From Sphingomonas turrisvirgatae (GTDB lineage Bacteria; Pseudomonadota; Alphaproteobacteria; Sphingomonadales; Sphingomonadaceae): a DNA stretch of 64,000 nt. The notes under the pieces were generated by a model. It was not told the origin of the DNA, searched no databases, and worked only from the letters and a program-made list of their open reading frames with translations. The position numbers were made by a program, and so were the translations under genes. Below, piece by piece: positions 53,401 to 61,827 of this stretch (the stretch's first letter is position 1; each line of letters begins with the position of its first letter). The DNA lies in contig NZ_MDDS01000035.1 of assembly GCF_001721295.1 (NCBI RefSeq), forward strand, positions 62,001 to 126,000. The letters are read 5' to 3'.

Positions 53401-53806
53401 CGATCAGCAGCAGGTCGTCCTGATAGGCGACAAGGTCGGTGAGGCGCAGGATGCAATCGCCCTTTTCAGCGCGCAAATTGCCTTGCGTCAGCAGCTTGCA
53501 GAGGTTGCCCCAGCCGCGCCGATTGACCGGATAGGCGACGATATCGGGCGTGCCGTCGACGAATACCAGCCGCGCGCCGGGAACGTATTTGATGCGCGGT
53601 TCGGGCAACCCTGCTGCCGCCGCCTTTTCCCGCAGGCGGCGCATGGTGACCTGCGCACGGACCACGCCGGCCACGGTGTTGCGATCGGCGATGCCGATGC
53701 CGGCAAGGTCGAGGTCGTGCGCACGCGCGATGATGTCGTCCGGGTGCGACGCGCCGCGTAGGAACGAGAAATGCGTCGCGGCGACGAGTTCGGCGTAATC
53801 AGTCAC
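50468..53806 (-). CDS. dnaE2: Error-prone DNA polymerase DnaE2 (ImuC)
   Basis: About 1112 residues, the DnaE2 length. The N-terminal PHP domain starts [19 protein letters not shown]. The polymerase core has [20 protein letters not shown] and the catalytic [20 protein letters not shown]. The fingers, thumb and HhH parts follow ([20 protein letters not shown]), with a C-terminal OB domain ([20 protein letters not shown]). It is the catalytic polymerase of the ImuA-ImuB-DnaE2 mutasome. Two starts are possible: the GTG at 53806 gives the family N-terminus directly; the ATG at 53860 overlaps imuB by 23 bases and adds 18 unrelated residues. It is the last gene of the SOS operon. Confidence 0.94.
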   Translation of the reverse strand: [1112 protein letters not shown]

Positions 53807-53837
53807 GCAAACAGGCGCCTTTGCTGGTCCTTCTCGC

Positions 53838-55373
53838 TCACGCGAACAGTCCGTGCACATACCAGCGGGGCGCAGGCTTTTCGTCGTAGAGGCCGTGGCG
53901 GAACAGCCAGAAGCGGCGGCCGCGTACGTCCTCGACGCGGTAGTAATCGCGGGTCAGGCCGGGATCGCCGGGGGCGCGGCGCCACCATTCGGCAGCGATG
54001 CGCTCCGGCCCCTCGAAGCGCGAGATTTCGTGCAGATTGCGCCGCCAGCGGAAACGACGCGGCGGACCGTCAGGGAGCTCGGCGATGACTTCGACGGGTT
54101 GGGGCGGATCGAACAAATGGATCGGGCGGTGCGGCGGTTCGGCGGGATCGGGTGTTGTCCAGGCGGCGGGTGGCGGCGCCTCGATCGCGGGCAGCGCCAG
54201 CACGGCCTGTTCGGGGATGTGCGTGTCGCGTGCGACGAAGCGGCGGATGCGACGCGGACCCGCGCGCATGCTCAAGCGATCGACCAGTTCGCCGATCGCT
54301 TCGTCGGCATGGTCCAATCCGCCTTCCAGTTGAAGCTGCGCGGCGGCAAGCGGCTCGATGCGCGGCACTGCGAGCCGGATCATGTCGAAGCCGAAGCCGG
54401 GGTCGATAGGGTCGGCGAGCGCGGCGACGCGTTCGGTGAATAGCCGCATGATGCGGGCGGAATCGCGCAACGGTCCACCGCATTCCACGGCGAGATCGAC
54501 GACATGCCCGTCGCTGCGAAACAGGCGGGCGACGAAGCGGCGGCCGCCCTTGCGCTGTTCCTCCATGGTAATGGATGCCTGCGCCGCCAATTCGCCGATC
54601 ACGGCAACAGCGTCGTCGGCGCGTGCAATCGGTTCGGCAAAGCGCCGCTCGAACAGCAAGGCCGGCGGCGCGCGGCGTGGGGTGATGACACTGCCGCTGC
54701 GGCCAAGCAGGCGGGCGAGCCGGTCGGGCAGTTCGGTGCCGAATCGCGCGGCAAGCGGCTCGGCCGGACGGTCGGCCAGGTCGCCGACCGTCTTGAGGCC
54801 AGCGCGCCGCAACGCACGGTCGGCCTCGTCATCGAGTTCGAGCGCAGCGACCGGCAGGCGGCGAAGCGCGGCGGCTTCGCTGGAGGATGGCGCAGTCTGG
54901 AAGCGGGCGAGCGCACGTGCGCCCTCCGGCGTGTCGGCGAGTGCATGACGCAGATGGCCGGTCCAGCGCCGCATCCGCGCCTCAACCTCCGCCAACAATC
55001 CATATTCGCCGCCGAACAGATGCGCGCAACCGGTAATGTCGAGCGCCAAGCCATCCGGCGGCTCGGTCATGACGCTGGGCGTAAAGCGGTCGCAAGCGTC
55101 GGCGATCCGCTCGAGCCACGACATGTCGGCGGCGGGATCGCCCTCGACCGCAGCAAGATCGGGTACGCGCGCGCGCGCATCGGCGAGCGTCATGCCGATG
55201 CCCAGGCCCAGCGCCACCGCATCCGGGTTGCACGCGGTCAGCCGCACGGCGCCCTTGTGCCGTTCGGTCAGCGCCAACGGCCCTTCGACCGCCAAGTCAG
55301 CCGGTGTTGAGCGCGCCAGCCGATCGGTCGGCAGATAGGGGAACCACAGCGCCAGATATCGTCTCGCCGTCAT
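53838..55373 (-). CDS. imuB: ImuB, Y-family polymerase-like protein
   Basis: A 511-residue protein. The N-terminus RRYLALWFPYLPTDRLAR replaces the Y-family metal-binding Asp motif, as known for catalytically inactive ImuB. Later marks are LDITGCAHLFGGEYGLLAEV, the helix-hairpin-helix LRRAGLKTVGDLADRPAEPL and RRFRWRRNLHEISRFEGPER near the C-terminus. ImuB bridges DnaE2 to the beta clamp and ImuA during translesion synthesis. It overlaps imuA by 77 bases and is followed closely by dnaE2. Confidence 0.92.
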   Translation of the reverse strand: MTARRYLALWFPYLPTDRLARSTPADLAVEGPLALTERHKGAVRLTACNPDAVALGLGIGMTLADARARVPDLAAVEGDPAADMSWLERIADACDRFTPSVMTEPPDGLALDITGCAHLFGGEYGLLAEVEARMRRWTGHLRHALADTPEGARALARFQTAPSSSEAAALRRLPVAALELDDEADRALRRAGLKTVGDLADRPAEPLAARFGTELPDRLARLLGRSGSVITPRRAPPALLFERRFAEPIARADDAVAVIGELAAQASITMEEQRKGGRRFVARLFRSDGHVVDLAVECGGPLRDSARIMRLFTERVAALADPIDPGFGFDMIRLAVPRIEPLAAAQLQLEGGLDHADEAIGELVDRLSMRAGPRRIRRFVARDTHIPEQAVLALPAIEAPPPAAWTTPDPAEPPHRPIHLFDPPQPVEVIAELPDGPPRRFRWRRNLHEISRFEGPERIAAEWWRRAPGDPGLTRDYYRVEDVRGRRFWLFRHGLYDEKPAPRWYVHGLFA

Positions 55374-56079
55374 GTTCCTGCTCTCTCAACGTCCCGTTCG
55401 CCCGATCCCATTCCACTCGCCACGCCCCCCCGTCCGGCCTGCCGCGCTGGCGCAGCAGTTCGATCCGCCACGCGGGGTGCCCCGGCGCATTGGCTGGGAG
55501 CGCGATGGACGGCGCGGGCGCGATGGCAATGCGCGTCTGCGCCGCGCTCGGCGCTTCATGCCCGGCAACGCGCAGCAGCAGTGCGGTGACCCCAGACCCT
55601 TCCGCCGCCAGCGCCAGCCGGCGCGTGGCGGTGAGGTCGAGCGGCCGGGGATCGCCCCAGAGTTCGATCACGACCGCGCCCAGTGCCGGGCAACGAATGG
55701 CGTCGGCGGCACAGCGCAGCACCGCCGCAGGATCGGGCAGCACCCCGAGGATGAGATGTGCGGGATCGAATCCGATCTCGACCAGTCCAGCCGCGTGCAA
55801 CCGGCCCATGCCGCGCTCCGCCGCCTCTTCACGCAGCCACAGCAGCTCGCCGCCCAGTCGCTGCGCCAGGACACCGGCAAAGCCCGCGCCGCTACCGGCT
55901 TCGCCGGGATCTGCGACCTGAAGTTCATGGACGCGACCGCGCAGCAGCCCGCCGCCAAGCGCCCTGTCGAGGCCGTCATGGCCAGTCGGCGCATGGCGCG
56001 GCGAGACGCTCGCCGGCTTGTGGCGGCGCTCGATCCGCGCCAGACGGCGCTTGAGCAAAGGCAAGGACTCAACGGACAT
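55297..56079 (-). CDS. imuA: ImuA, RecA-like mutagenesis protein
   Basis: A 260-residue RecA/SulA-fold protein: HDGLDRALGGGLLRGRVHEL in the position of the nucleotide-binding entry, LGAVVIELWGDPRPLDLTAT and RRLALAAEGSGVTALLLRVA in the core. A strict Walker A lysine is absent, as in many ImuA proteins. The ATG at 56079 sits only two bases from a LexA box, so the mRNA may be leaderless; an upstream in-frame ATG at 56145 would put the box inside the gene. It is the first gene of imuA-imuB-dnaE2. Confidence 0.9.
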   Translation of the reverse strand: MSVESLPLLKRRLARIERRHKPASVSPRHAPTGHDGLDRALGGGLLRGRVHELQVADPGEAGSGAGFAGVLAQRLGGELLWLREEAAERGMGRLHAAGLVEIGFDPAHLILGVLPDPAAVLRCAADAIRCPALGAVVIELWGDPRPLDLTATRRLALAAEGSGVTALLLRVAGHEAPSAAQTRIAIAPAPSIALPANAPGHPAWRIELLRQRGRPDGGAWRVEWDRANGTLREQEHDGETISGAVVPLSADRSAGALNTG

Positions 56080-56081
56080 AT

Positions 56082-56096
56082 GTTCGCTATATGTTC
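56082..56096. promoter_or_regulatory. LexA (SOS) box
   Basis: GTTC-GCTATAT-GTTC on the plus strand (GAAC-N7-GAAC on the transcribed strand) is the exact alphaproteobacterial LexA site. It lies directly before imuA, so the mutagenesis operon should be damage-inducible. Confidence 0.88.
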
Positions 56097-56235
56097 CGCT
56101 TTTTAGCGGTGGTGAGTCAAGGCCGCTGTTCGTCCACATCGCCAAGCAGGGTATATCAGGGTCATCACCGGAGCGGCCGCACGAGATCCCGGCTTTCGCC
56201 GGGAGGACGGACGCTCAGGACAGGACTGTGGCGCG

Positions 56236-57552
56236 TCAGCCCGGATCGATGGTGCCGTCGAACTTCTTTTCCAACCCGCTCCATACATCGGCATAGTCGG
56301 GCTGAATCGGTGCTTCGTTCGCCGCCCATTGCGTCAGATGCTGGGGAAAGCGGGTCTCAAACATGAAGCTCATCGTGTTATCGAGCTTGTGCGGGACCAG
56401 TTCGCCGGTGCTCGCCTTTTCGAACGCCGCCTGGTCCGGACCATGCGGCAGCATGCAATTGTGCAGGCTCATCGCGCCAGGGCCGAAGCCGTCCGGCTTG
56501 GCATCATATTCGCCATAGATGTTGCCCATCAGCTCGGACATGACGTTCTTGTGATACCAAGGCGGGCGAAAGCTGTTTTCGGCGACCAGCCAGCGTTCGC
56601 GGAACAGCACGAAGTCGATATTCGCCGTGCCCTCCACTTCGGATCGCGCGGTCAGCACGGTGAAGATCGAGGGGTCGGGATGGTCGAACAGGATCGCGCC
56701 AACCGGTGAATAGGTCGAAAGGTCATATTTGTACGGCGCGTAGTTGCCGTGCCAGGCAACGACGTCGAGCGGGCTGTGGCCGATCTCGCTGCGATGAAAC
56801 TGGCCGCACCATTTGAGCGTGACGGTGGAGGGCGCATCACGATCCTCGAACGCCGCCACCGGCGTCTTGAAATCGCGAGGGTTGGCCATGCAGTTCGCGC
56901 CGATCGGCCCGCGATCGGGCAGGTCGAACTGCTGCCCGTAATTCTCACAGACAAAGCCGCGGCACGGCCCCTCGATCACCTCCACGCGATAGACCAGGCC
57001 ACGCGGCAGGACTGCGATCTCACCCGGCGCGACGTCGAGCACGCCCAATTCGGTGCAGAAACGCAGCGTGCCTTGCTGCGGCACGACCAGCAATTCGCCG
57101 TCGGCCGAGTAGAAGTAACTGTCCACCATCGACTGCGTGACGAGATAGATGTGGCTCGCCATGCCGGTCTGGGTATTAACGTCGCCCGCCGTGGTGACGG
57201 TGCGCATCCCGGTGATCCAGTCGGTATCCCCTTCGCCATGCGGCACCGGGTTCCAACGATACTGCCCGAGGCTGGTGACCTCGGGGAAGATGTTGGGCGC
57301 CGATTTCCAATGCGAAACGTCGATGGGCTGAAAACGCCCGACGTGACGCACGCTGGGACGGATGCGATAGCACCAGCTACGCTCGTTACGCCCGCGCGGC
57401 GCGGTGAAGGCGGTGCCTGACAGCTGCTCGGCGTAAAGACCATAGGGGCAGCGCTGCGGCGAGTTCTGGCCCTGCGGCAGCGCACCGGGAAGCGCCTCGC
57501 TTTCGAAATCATTGCCGAAGCCAGGCATATATTGCAGCGCATTGGCGGTCAT
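56236..57552 (-). CDS. hmgA: Homogentisate 1,2-dioxygenase
   Basis: A 438-residue cupin-type dioxygenase. Family marks are [20 protein letters not shown] at the N-terminus and [20 protein letters not shown]. The catalytic region is [19 protein letters not shown], with iron ligands in [20 protein letters not shown] (His, Glu) and [12 protein letters not shown] (His). It opens homogentisate to maleylacetoacetate in tyrosine/phenylalanine breakdown. AGGAGGG before 57552 fixes the start. Maleylacetoacetate isomerase and fumarylacetoacetase genes are not next to it. Confidence 0.96.
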   Translation of the reverse strand: MTANALQYMPGFGNDFESEALPGALPQGQNSPQRCPYGLYAEQLSGTAFTAPRGRNERSWCYRIRPSVRHVGRFQPIDVSHWKSAPNIFPEVTSLGQYRWNPVPHGEGDTDWITGMRTVTTAGDVNTQTGMASHIYLVTQSMVDSYFYSADGELLVVPQQGTLRFCTELGVLDVAPGEIAVLPRGLVYRVEVIEGPCRGFVCENYGQQFDLPDRGPIGANCMANPRDFKTPVAAFEDRDAPSTVTLKWCGQFHRSEIGHSPLDVVAWHGNYAPYKYDLSTYSPVGAILFDHPDPSIFTVLTARSEVEGTANIDFVLFRERWLVAENSFRPPWYHKNVMSELMGNIYGEYDAKPDGFGPGAMSLHNCMLPHGPDQAAFEKASTGELVPHKLDNTMSFMFETRFPQHLTQWAANEAPIQPDYADVWSGLEKKFDGTIDPG

Positions 57553-57625
57553 GGCGCCCTCCTGAACTCGTCTCATTCGTTACTTCTTCGTCGACATAGA
57601 GGCGGCCGGGATAGCACGCAATGGA

Positions 57626-58765
57626 TCAGCCCGCAGCGAACACCGACTTGGGAATATAGGTGATGCGGCAAGCGAGATCCGCCTCGCCCGACGCAACGAT
57701 ATAGTGGTCGCCGCCATCGGCAATGCCAGTCGTGAACACCACGTCGCGCAGATACATTTGATGCTCGATCGGGCGGGTAAGATCGGGGTTGGCTTCGAGT
57801 AGCGGCGAGTGCTGTGTGCGGATCACCTTCGTCGGATTGTCGCGGTCGAGCAGCGACCAATAGGTGCGATAGATACCGACGATCCCGCTCGGCTCGACCC
57901 CGTGCCACAGCGTTAGCCAGCCCTCGTTCGTCAGGATCGGCGGCGTACCGCCGCCCATCCGCGCCGTCGCGATCGTCGCCGCATGCGGGCGGATGCCGGG
58001 CTGGAGATGCGGTTTCCAATGCAGCGCATCGGGCGAAGTGGCGAGGTTGATCGATGGCCCGGCACGCCATTCGCTGCCCGGCGGATAGGCGAAATAGAGG
58101 TCACCGAGCGGCCGCGTCTGTGCCCAATATTGCCCGCCGACCAGCCCTTCGAAGATCAGCATGTCCTTGTTCTGGTGATCGAGCACGATGCCTTCGAACG
58201 CGTAGTCTAGGCCGTTGTCGCTGCTGTAGAGCGTGGTCGAATGCCGTTCCGGGCTGACTGAACAGGTCGTCATTTGCCAGCGGTCGCCGACCTTCGATAC
58301 GCGGGCATCCTCGACGCCATAGCATTGATAGCTGCCCTGCGGCGCGATCGCCTTGTCGTAATGGATCGCCACCACCTCAAGCCCGTCGGGGGTCAGCTCG
58401 ACCGGCAGGATCCAGGACAGCGAGGTCAGGGCCATCACCTTCCACCCGCCGCCACGCATCATGAACTTTCGCGGATCGGCGGTATCGACGAGATCGAGCG
58501 GCCAGGCGTCGAGGACATAGCCGCCGGTTCCGCCCTCACTGCCCTGCCAGCGGATCGCATGGACATGGCCGTCGCTGATCGGCTTGCGCAGCGCCTCGGC
58601 GATGCGCACGAACATGCACAGGTTGCCACTCGGCAGTCGCGTCAGCGCCGGATTGAACGCACCGAGGACATAGGTCTCGGCGTCGATGTGCCCGGCCAGC
58701 GGCGAGCGCGACAGGTCGATGTCGTCGGGCAGGAGGACAAGCCGGTCGACGGCATATTCAGGCAT
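57626..58765 (-). CDS. Glycoside hydrolase family 130-like protein
   Basis: A 379-residue five-bladed propeller of the GH130 type (mannoside phosphorylase/hydrolase). Recurrent blade motifs are FNPALTRLPSGNLCMFVRIA, YQCYGVEDARVSKVGDRWQM (the GVEDxR segment near the catalytic Asp), PDALHWKPHLQPGIRP and GGGTPPILTNEGWLTLWHGV. The family cleaves or phosphorolyses beta-mannosidic bonds. GGAGAA precedes the ATG. It lies between hmgA and the hexuronate genes, so a role in breakdown of a mannose- or uronate-containing glycan is likely (inference). Confidence 0.8.
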   Translation of the reverse strand: MPEYAVDRLVLLPDDIDLSRSPLAGHIDAETYVLGAFNPALTRLPSGNLCMFVRIAEALRKPISDGHVHAIRWQGSEGGTGGYVLDAWPLDLVDTADPRKFMMRGGGWKVMALTSLSWILPVELTPDGLEVVAIHYDKAIAPQGSYQCYGVEDARVSKVGDRWQMTTCSVSPERHSTTLYSSDNGLDYAFEGIVLDHQNKDMLIFEGLVGGQYWAQTRPLGDLYFAYPPGSEWRAGPSINLATSPDALHWKPHLQPGIRPHAATIATARMGGGTPPILTNEGWLTLWHGVEPSGIVGIYRTYWSLLDRDNPTKVIRTQHSPLLEANPDLTRPIEHQMYLRDVVFTTGIADGGDHYIVASGEADLACRITYIPKSVFAAG

Positions 58766-58819
58766 GGATTCTCCTCTTCGCTCCCCGCCACAACGCGTGG
58801 GCGCGTCGAGGTTCCGCGC

Positions 58820-60316
58820 TTATAGCGTTACGCCGCGTTTCCAGATGCCGATCGCACGCTCGTCATTCACCTCGTTGCGCGCCGGCTCGCCGCTCGCCAC
58901 CGCGATGATACGATCGAGCAGCGCCTGCGCCGCCGCGTCCATACCCTGCGTCAGCGCCATCCCCGCGTCGAAGTCGATCCAGTTCGCCTTGCGCGCCGCA
59001 AGGTCGCTGTTCGACGCGATCTTCATCGTCGGCACCGGGCTGCCGAGCGGCGTACCGCGCCCGGTCGAGAACAAGGTGAGCGTTGCGCCCGCGGCGGCCA
59101 GCGCGGTGGTGGAAACGGCGTCGTTGCCCGGCGCCTCCAGCACGGTGAGCCCGGTCTTCGTGATCCGCTCGCCATAGTCGATCACGTCGCTGACCGTCGC
59201 GACGCCGCCCTTCTGCACCGCGCCCAGCGACTTCTCCTCGAGCGTGGTGATGCCGCCGGCGATGTTTCCGGGCGAGGGGTTTTCCGACACCGGCTCGCCA
59301 TGATCGAGGAAATAGCGTTTGAAGCGGTTCACAACCTGCGTCAGTCGATTAAACACCGCCTCGCTCTCGGCACGCGCGAGCAGCAGCCCTTCGGCGCCGA
59401 ACATCTCGGGGATTTCGGTCAGGATCGCGCTGCCGCCTTCCTGCGTGACCGCATCGGCCATGCGCCCGATCAGCGGATTGGCGGTCAACCCGCTCATCGC
59501 GTCGGACCCGCCGCATTTGACGCCGAGGCGCAGCGCGGCGAGCGGCACGTCGCTGCGTACATCGGTCGCCATCATCGCGAGCAAGTCCTCGATCGCGGCC
59601 ATGCCGGCGGCGAACTCGTCGCTTTCGCCCTGCGCGCGCACGGTGCGGATGCGGTCGCGGCGACCCTCAGGAATGCGCGCCATCAATGCGTCAAGCTGGT
59701 TCGATTCGCAGCCGAGGCCGAGGATCAGCACGCCGCCGGCATTGGGGTTCTGCGCCAGTGCCGCCAGGATCGCGGCCGTGCCGTCGAGGTCCGCGCCAAG
59801 TTGGGAGCAGCCGAATGGATGGTTGAAAGCGTGGACGCCATCGGCCCTGCCCTCGGCGATCGCTTCGGCCTTCATGGCCAGCCGCTCGCCCAGCCGGCCG
59901 ACACAGCCGACGGTCGGCAGGATCCACAGTTCGTTGCGTGTGCCGACACTGCCATCCGCACGCTTGTAGCCGCGGAAGCTGTGACGCGATTCGCCCGCGA
60001 CGCCGGGCTGCGCGCCTTCGAAGCGATAGGCGAGTTCGCCCGACAGCGCGGTCTTCACATTGTGGACATGGACATGCTCGCCGATGGCGATGTCCTGCAT
60101 GGCGACGCCGAACGGCGCGCGATAGCGATGGACCTTTGCCCCCGTCGCTATGTCGCGCACCGCGAACTTGTGCCCGCGCGCGATCGCGTCGCGCAGCCGA
60201 ATCGTGTCGCGCCCGACCTGCACCGTGTCACCCGCTTCCAAAGGGGAGAGCGCGACGGCAACGTCGTCCTCATGGGCGATTCGCATCGCCATCGGCATGT
60301 CGGCAAGAGTCTGCAT
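58820..60316 (-). CDS. uxaA: Altronate dehydratase (UxaA family)
   Basis: A 498-residue protein. The small SAF domain is N-terminal (about 1-95: DVAVALSPLEAGDTVQVGRD). The large UxaA domain has SFRGYKRADGSVGTRNELWI, NHPFGCSQLGADLDGTAAIL, LGVKCGGSDAMSGLTANPLI and FSTGRGTPLGSPVPTMKIAS. It converts D-altronate to 2-keto-3-deoxygluconate. The start at 60316 is chosen because the alternative GTG at 60349 would include the operator palindromes. It is divergent from uxaC-uxuB. No separate mannonate dehydratase (uxuA) is visible, although UxuB is present. Confidence 0.9.
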   Translation of the reverse strand: MQTLADMPMAMRIAHEDDVAVALSPLEAGDTVQVGRDTIRLRDAIARGHKFAVRDIATGAKVHRYRAPFGVAMQDIAIGEHVHVHNVKTALSGELAYRFEGAQPGVAGESRHSFRGYKRADGSVGTRNELWILPTVGCVGRLGERLAMKAEAIAEGRADGVHAFNHPFGCSQLGADLDGTAAILAALAQNPNAGGVLILGLGCESNQLDALMARIPEGRRDRIRTVRAQGESDEFAAGMAAIEDLLAMMATDVRSDVPLAALRLGVKCGGSDAMSGLTANPLIGRMADAVTQEGGSAILTEIPEMFGAEGLLLARAESEAVFNRLTQVVNRFKRYFLDHGEPVSENPSPGNIAGGITTLEEKSLGAVQKGGVATVSDVIDYGERITKTGLTVLEAPGNDAVSTTALAAAGATLTLFSTGRGTPLGSPVPTMKIASNSDLAARKANWIDFDAGMALTQGMDAAAQALLDRIIAVASGEPARNEVNDERAIGIWKRGVTL

Positions 60317-60320
60317 TAGC

Positions 60321-60348
60321 GGCAAATAGTCATTTGCCAGCGTTGGCA
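60321..60348. promoter_or_regulatory. Overlapping operator palindromes between uxaA and uxaC
   Basis: Site 1: GGCAAAT-AGTC-ATTTGCC (60321-60338), a perfect 7-bp inverted repeat. Site 2: TGCCAGCGTTGGCA (60335-60348), palindromic around a central CG, the classic shape of a LacI-family operator. Both sit just upstream of uxaA and 37 bases before the uxaC start, so they can control both directions. The LacI-family gene at 63491 is the obvious candidate for site 2. Confidence 0.7.
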
Positions 60349-60384
60349 CAAGCCGCTAACCGGTCGGCAACCAAGGAGAGATTC

Positions 60385-61827
60385 ATGCGCCCGCTGGCCC
60401 TCGACCCCAATCGCCTGCTCCCCGCCGATCCGACGACGCGCGGCATTGCGCGCGAACTGTACGACACCATCGCCGACCTGCCGATCGTCAGCCCGCATGG
60501 TCACACCGACCCCGAATGGTTCGCAACCGATGCGCCGTGGAACAACGCGACCGAGCTGTTCCTGGCCCCCGACCACTATGTCTTTCGCATGCTCTACAGC
60601 CAGGGCATCGATCTCGACGCGCTGCGCGTGCCCAAGCGGGGCGGCGTGGTGCCCGACACCGATCCGCGCTCGGCTTGGCGGCTGTTCGCCGGCAACTATC
60701 GCCTGTTCCGCGGCACGCCGTCGCGCATGTGGCTGGACCATGTGTTCGCCGAAGTGTTCGGGTTCGACCGGCTGCTGGATGCCGGAAGCGCCGATCACTA
60801 TTACGACACGATCAACGAAGCGCTCACCACCCCCGGCTATCGTCCGCGGGCTTTGTTCGAGCGTTTCAAGATAGACTTTCTGGCAACGACCGAGGGCGCG
60901 GACGACCCGCTGGACCAACATGCTGCGATTCGGCGGTCGGGCTGGGGTGGCCGCGTGGTCACGACATATCGACCGGATTCAGTGATCGATCCCGAGCATG
61001 AGGAGTTCGGCACCGCCCTCGCCAAGTTCGCCGAGCTGACCGGCGAGGACGTGGGAAGCTGGCAGGGCTATCTGCGCGCCCATCAAAAGCGCCGTGCCGA
61101 TTTCCGCGCGGCGGGTGCGACCGCCACCGATCATGGCTTTGCGACGGCGCGCACCGCGAACCTGTCGACCATCGACGCCGAAGCGCTGTTCGGCCGCGTG
61201 ATGTCGGGCAAGTGGGACGCGGCGGATGCCGAGCTGTTCCGCGCGCAGATGCTGACCGAGATGGCGAAGATGAGCGTCGAGGACGGCATGACGATGCAGA
61301 TCCACCCCGGCGCGACCCGCAACCACAATGCTAAACTGTTCGCCAGCCATGGCCGCGACAAGGGCGCCGACATGCCCACGCGCACCGAATATATCGAGTC
61401 GTTGCGCCCGATGCTGGACCTGGTCGGCAACGAGCCGAACCTGACCGTCATCCTCTTCACGCTCGACGAATCGACCTATGCGCGCGAGCTGGCGCCGCTC
61501 GCCGGCCATTATCCATGCCTGCGCCTCGGCCCGAGCTGGTGGTTCCACGACAGCCCGGAGGGGATGCGCCGCTTCCGCGAGATGACCACGGAGACCGCCG
61601 GCTTCTACAACACGGTCGGGTTCAACGACGATACGCGCGCCTTTTTCTCGATCCCCGCGCGCCACGATGTCGCGCGGCGCGTGGATTGCGGCTTCCTGGC
61701 CCGGTTGGTCGCCGAAGGACGGATGCAGGATTGGGAAGCACACGAGCTGGCATATGAGCTGACGAACGGGCTGGTGCGCAAGGCGTACAAGCTGGACCAG
61801 ACGCTGCCGCAGGCGGCCGCGGCATGA
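60385..61827 (+). CDS. uxaC: Glucuronate (uronate) isomerase
   Basis: A 480-residue amidohydrolase-fold enzyme. The N-terminal LPIVSPHGHTDPEWFATD gives the HxH metal pair. ALFERFKIDFLATTEGADDP, MTMQIHPGATRNHNAKLF and LRLGPSWWFHDSPEGMRRFR are family signatures. It interconverts D-glucuronate/fructuronate and D-galacturonate/tagaturonate. AAGGAGAG precedes the ATG. It overlaps uxuB by ATGA, giving tight coupling. Confidence 0.95.
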   Translation: MRPLALDPNRLLPADPTTRGIARELYDTIADLPIVSPHGHTDPEWFATDAPWNNATELFLAPDHYVFRMLYSQGIDLDALRVPKRGGVVPDTDPRSAWRLFAGNYRLFRGTPSRMWLDHVFAEVFGFDRLLDAGSADHYYDTINEALTTPGYRPRALFERFKIDFLATTEGADDPLDQHAAIRRSGWGGRVVTTYRPDSVIDPEHEEFGTALAKFAELTGEDVGSWQGYLRAHQKRRADFRAAGATATDHGFATARTANLSTIDAEALFGRVMSGKWDAADAELFRAQMLTEMAKMSVEDGMTMQIHPGATRNHNAKLFASHGRDKGADMPTRTEYIESLRPMLDLVGNEPNLTVILFTLDESTYARELAPLAGHYPCLRLGPSWWFHDSPEGMRRFREMTTETAGFYNTVGFNDDTRAFFSIPARHDVARRVDCGFLARLVAEGRMQDWEAHELAYELTNGLVRKAYKLDQTLPQAAAA

